From NCBI GenBank assembly GCA_039028695.1, contig JBCCHN010000185.1:1-8002 (forward strand): DNA of 8,002 nt. Reading direction: 5' to 3'. The notes beneath the pieces were generated by a model. That model searched no databases and was not told where the DNA came from. It saw only the letters and a program-made list of their open reading frames with translations. The number at the start of each line of letters is the position of its first letter. Position 1 is the first letter of the stretch. Shown in pieces: positions 6,422 through 8,002 of the stretch. The stretch is from JANQKX01 sp039028695 (GTDB lineage: Bacteria > Pseudomonadota > Alphaproteobacteria > Kiloniellales > Kiloniellaceae). The translations under genes and the position numbers were made by a program.

Positions 6422-6443
6422 TGAAAATCACATCTAATTTTGA
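6422..6443. promoter_or_regulatory. AT-rich imperfect dyad upstream of the MocR-type gene
   Basis: TGAAAATCA (6422-6430) and TAATTTTGA (6435-6443) form an inverted repeat matching at 7 of 9 positions around a 4-base centre. It lies 38-59 bases before the start codon in a locally AT-rich stretch and overlaps a weak -10-like GATAAG (6442-6447). An autoregulatory operator or promoter here is plausible but not shown. Confidence 0.3.
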
Positions 6444-6469
6444 TAAGCTTGTGGGTCCATTTCTTGATT

Positions 6470-6473
6470 GAGG
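6470..6473 (+). promoter_or_regulatory. Ribosome binding site deciding the TTG start of the MocR-type gene
   Basis: GAGG lies 7 bases before the TTG at 6481. An in-frame TGA at 6469-6471 overlaps it, so no earlier start is possible, and the next in-frame start codon would cut into the region before the DNA-binding domain. Confidence 0.55.
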
Positions 6474-6480
6474 CCCTGCC

Positions 6481-7998
6481 TTGCCCGCCCCCAGGTCAAA
6501 CAATCGTCGTAGTCTTTCCGCCAGCCTAGTGTCCTTAACTTTGGATCGGGCGGATCCCGGGTCTTTACAAGACCAGCTCTACGACCAGCTTCGTGAGCTG
6601 ATTTTGAGCGGCCGCTTGGCTGTCGGCGCTCGCCTTCCCTCGACCCGGGCCCTGGCGAGGGAACTGGCTTGTTCGCGCAACACCACCGTTAACGCCTATG
6701 ACCGCCTTTTTGCCGAGGGCTATTTGGAGAGCCAAGCTGGGTCGGGCACCTATGTCTCGGGTGTTTTGCCCGAGGACTTGCTGCGCACCTCCAATCAAGA
6801 TTCATCCATGAACCCGGAAAGCACGCCGCGACCCGATCGCCCCATGGGCCTGTCCAGTCGTGGGGAGTCCTTCGTTTCCTTAAGGCAAGGGGGACCGCCG
6901 GACTTGGCGGCCTTTACCCTTGGGGTGCCGGAAATTGGCTCTTTCCCTTTTGAGCTTTGGGCCCGCCTGCTCACCAGGACTTGGCGTCGGCCCACCAGCG
7001 AGCTGTGGCGACCCGGTGATGCCGCAGGGCATGGCCCCTTGCGCGAGGCGATTGCCCAGTACGTGCGGGCTGCTCGTGCCGTGGAGTGTGATTGGCGACA
7101 GGTGATCATCACCAGTGGCGCTCAACTGGGCCTGTCCTTGGCCGCCCAATGCTTACTCGATCCGGGTGATAAGGTCTGGGTGGAAAATCCGGGCTATGCA
7201 GGGTTGCATGGCCCTCTTTTAGCGGCCGGTTTGGTGCCCGTTCCCGTTCCCGTTGACGATCAAGGACTCTCCCTTGAGGACGGACTGGCGCGAGCACCCG
7301 ATGCCAAGATGGCGGTGGTGACACCCTCTCACCATTACCCCTTGGGCACGGTGATGTCCTTGCCCCGCCGTCTCGCCCTGTTGGATTGGGCGCGGGACCG
7401 GAGCGCCTGGATATTGGAGGACGACTACGACAGCGAATATCGTTATGCCGGTCGGCCCCTCTCCGCCCTGCAAGGCTTGGATCGTGCTGGCCGGGTGATT
7501 TATATCGGCTCCTTCTCCAAGGTTTTATTTCCCGCCTTGCGGTTGGGCTATGTGGTGGCGCCCCTTGAGATATCGGAGTTCCTGGTGCAGGCCCGAGCCG
7601 CCCTGGAAGATCACCCCTCAACGGTAGCACAGCCGGCCTTGGCCGCCTTTTTTGCCGAGGGACATTTCGCCGCTCATATTCGACGGATGCGTCGCCTCTA
7701 TGCCAGTCGTCAGGCCTGTCTGGTGAGGGCGGCAGAGGCCCATCTCAGTGATCTCTTGGTCTTGAAGCCCGATGAGGCAGGCTTGCATCTCCTCGCTCGC
7801 CTTAGTGCTCCCTTGGCTCTGCGGATGGATGACCAAACCGCCTCGGCCAAGGCGCGCCGTGCCGGAATCGTGGCACCAGCCTTATCCCGCTTTTACAGCG
7901 GGGCTACGGGCGGTCAGGGATTGCTACTTGGTTATGCAGGTGTGAGCGAGACGGAGATCCCCGAAAAGGTCCGCATCCTTGCCGAGGCACTCGGTTAA
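6481..7998 (+). CDS. MocR-type transcriptional regulator (GntR wHTH fused to aminotransferase-like domain)
   Basis: A 505-residue fusion typical of the MocR/GabR/PdxR family. Residues about 25-95 are a GntR-type winged helix: the stretches LREL-ILSGRL, LPSTRALARELACSRNTT and GYLESQAGSGTYV are characteristic. A linker of about 45 residues (96-140) leads to a fold-type-I aminotransferase-like domain. There the pyridoxal phosphate lysine is K347 in GSFSKVLFPALRLGY, and D314 and Y316 in EDDYDSEY align with GabR residues that contact the cofactor; SGAQLGL (212-218) and ENPGYAG (225-231) are also conserved. Members sense PLP or PLP-bound amines and control PLP synthesis, GABA, taurine or related amine pathways. 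No target gene is in the window: the left neighbour encodes the SDHAF4 protein and only 4 bases follow the stop. The start is a TTG with a GAGG 7 bases upstream. The ligand and regulon are unknown, so I give no symbol. Confidence 0.93.
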   Translation: MPAPRSNNRRSLSASLVSLTLDRADPGSLQDQLYDQLRELILSGRLAVGARLPSTRALARELACSRNTTVNAYDRLFAEGYLESQAGSGTYVSGVLPEDLLRTSNQDSSMNPESTPRPDRPMGLSSRGESFVSLRQGGPPDLAAFTLGVPEIGSFPFELWARLLTRTWRRPTSELWRPGDAAGHGPLREAIAQYVRAARAVECDWRQVIITSGAQLGLSLAAQCLLDPGDKVWVENPGYAGLHGPLLAAGLVPVPVPVDDQGLSLEDGLARAPDAKMAVVTPSHHYPLGTVMSLPRRLALLDWARDRSAWILEDDYDSEYRYAGRPLSALQGLDRAGRVIYIGSFSKVLFPALRLGYVVAPLEISEFLVQARAALEDHPSTVAQPALAAFFAEGHFAAHIRRMRRLYASRQACLVRAAEAHLSDLLVLKPDEAGLHLLARLSAPLALRMDDQTASAKARRAGIVAPALSRFYSGATGGQGLLLGYAGVSETEIPEKVRILAEALG

Positions 7999-8002
7999 GA
8001 GA

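Noticed and set aside
7109..7630. 173-codon minus-strand frame antisense to the MocR-type gene
   Set aside because: Low-complexity Pro/Arg-rich product opposite the cofactor-binding region of a clearly conserved protein.

Overview
The window looks like chromosomal DNA of a GC-rich alphaproteobacterium, most likely from the Rhodospirillales or a neighbouring order. The evidence is the gene set: an HtpX protease, an RsmB methyltransferase, a ribulose-phosphate epimerase and a heparinase II/III-like protein in one array, with a DUF1674/SDHAF4 gene divergent from htpX. I recognise this neighbourhood from other alphaproteobacterial genomes. The genus cannot be fixed from the sequence alone. There is no sign of an insertion sequence, prophage, CRISPR array, tRNA or rRNA gene.

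Layout. Positions 1-5782 carry five genes, all on the minus strand, in transcription order htpX (membrane zinc protease), rsmB (16S rRNA m5C methyltransferase), rpe (pentose-phosphate epimerase), a heparinase II/III-like gene, and the first 191 codons of a polyprenyl-phosphate sugar-1-phosphate transferase (MraY/WecA family) that runs off the left edge. This last gene is easily missed because it starts with GTG and its stop lies outside the window. rpe and the heparinase-like gene overlap by 4 bases (ATGA), and the transferase follows 88 bases later behind a good Shine-Dalgarno sequence, so these three are probably one transcript. Two larger gaps break the array: 353 bases between rsmB and rpe, and 128 bases between htpX and rsmB. 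Both contain repeats or dyads that may be regulatory.

Positions 5783-6120 form a divergent intergenic region. To its right, on the plus strand, are a 79-residue DUF1674/SDHAF4 protein (succinate dehydrogenase assembly) and a 505-residue MocR-type regulator with a GntR-like DNA-binding domain and an aminotransferase-like domain. The regulator's target gene is not in the window.

The proteins are mostly housekeeping and belong to familiar families. The less ordinary points are the envelope-sugar content of the rpe operon (a lyase-like protein without a visible export signal next to a lipid-linked sugar transferase), a perfect 17-bp palindrome upstream of rsmB, a pair of 15-bp direct repeats spaced 32 bp apart upstream of rpe, and a possible leaderless start of the SDHAF4 gene. 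I found no convincing new system.
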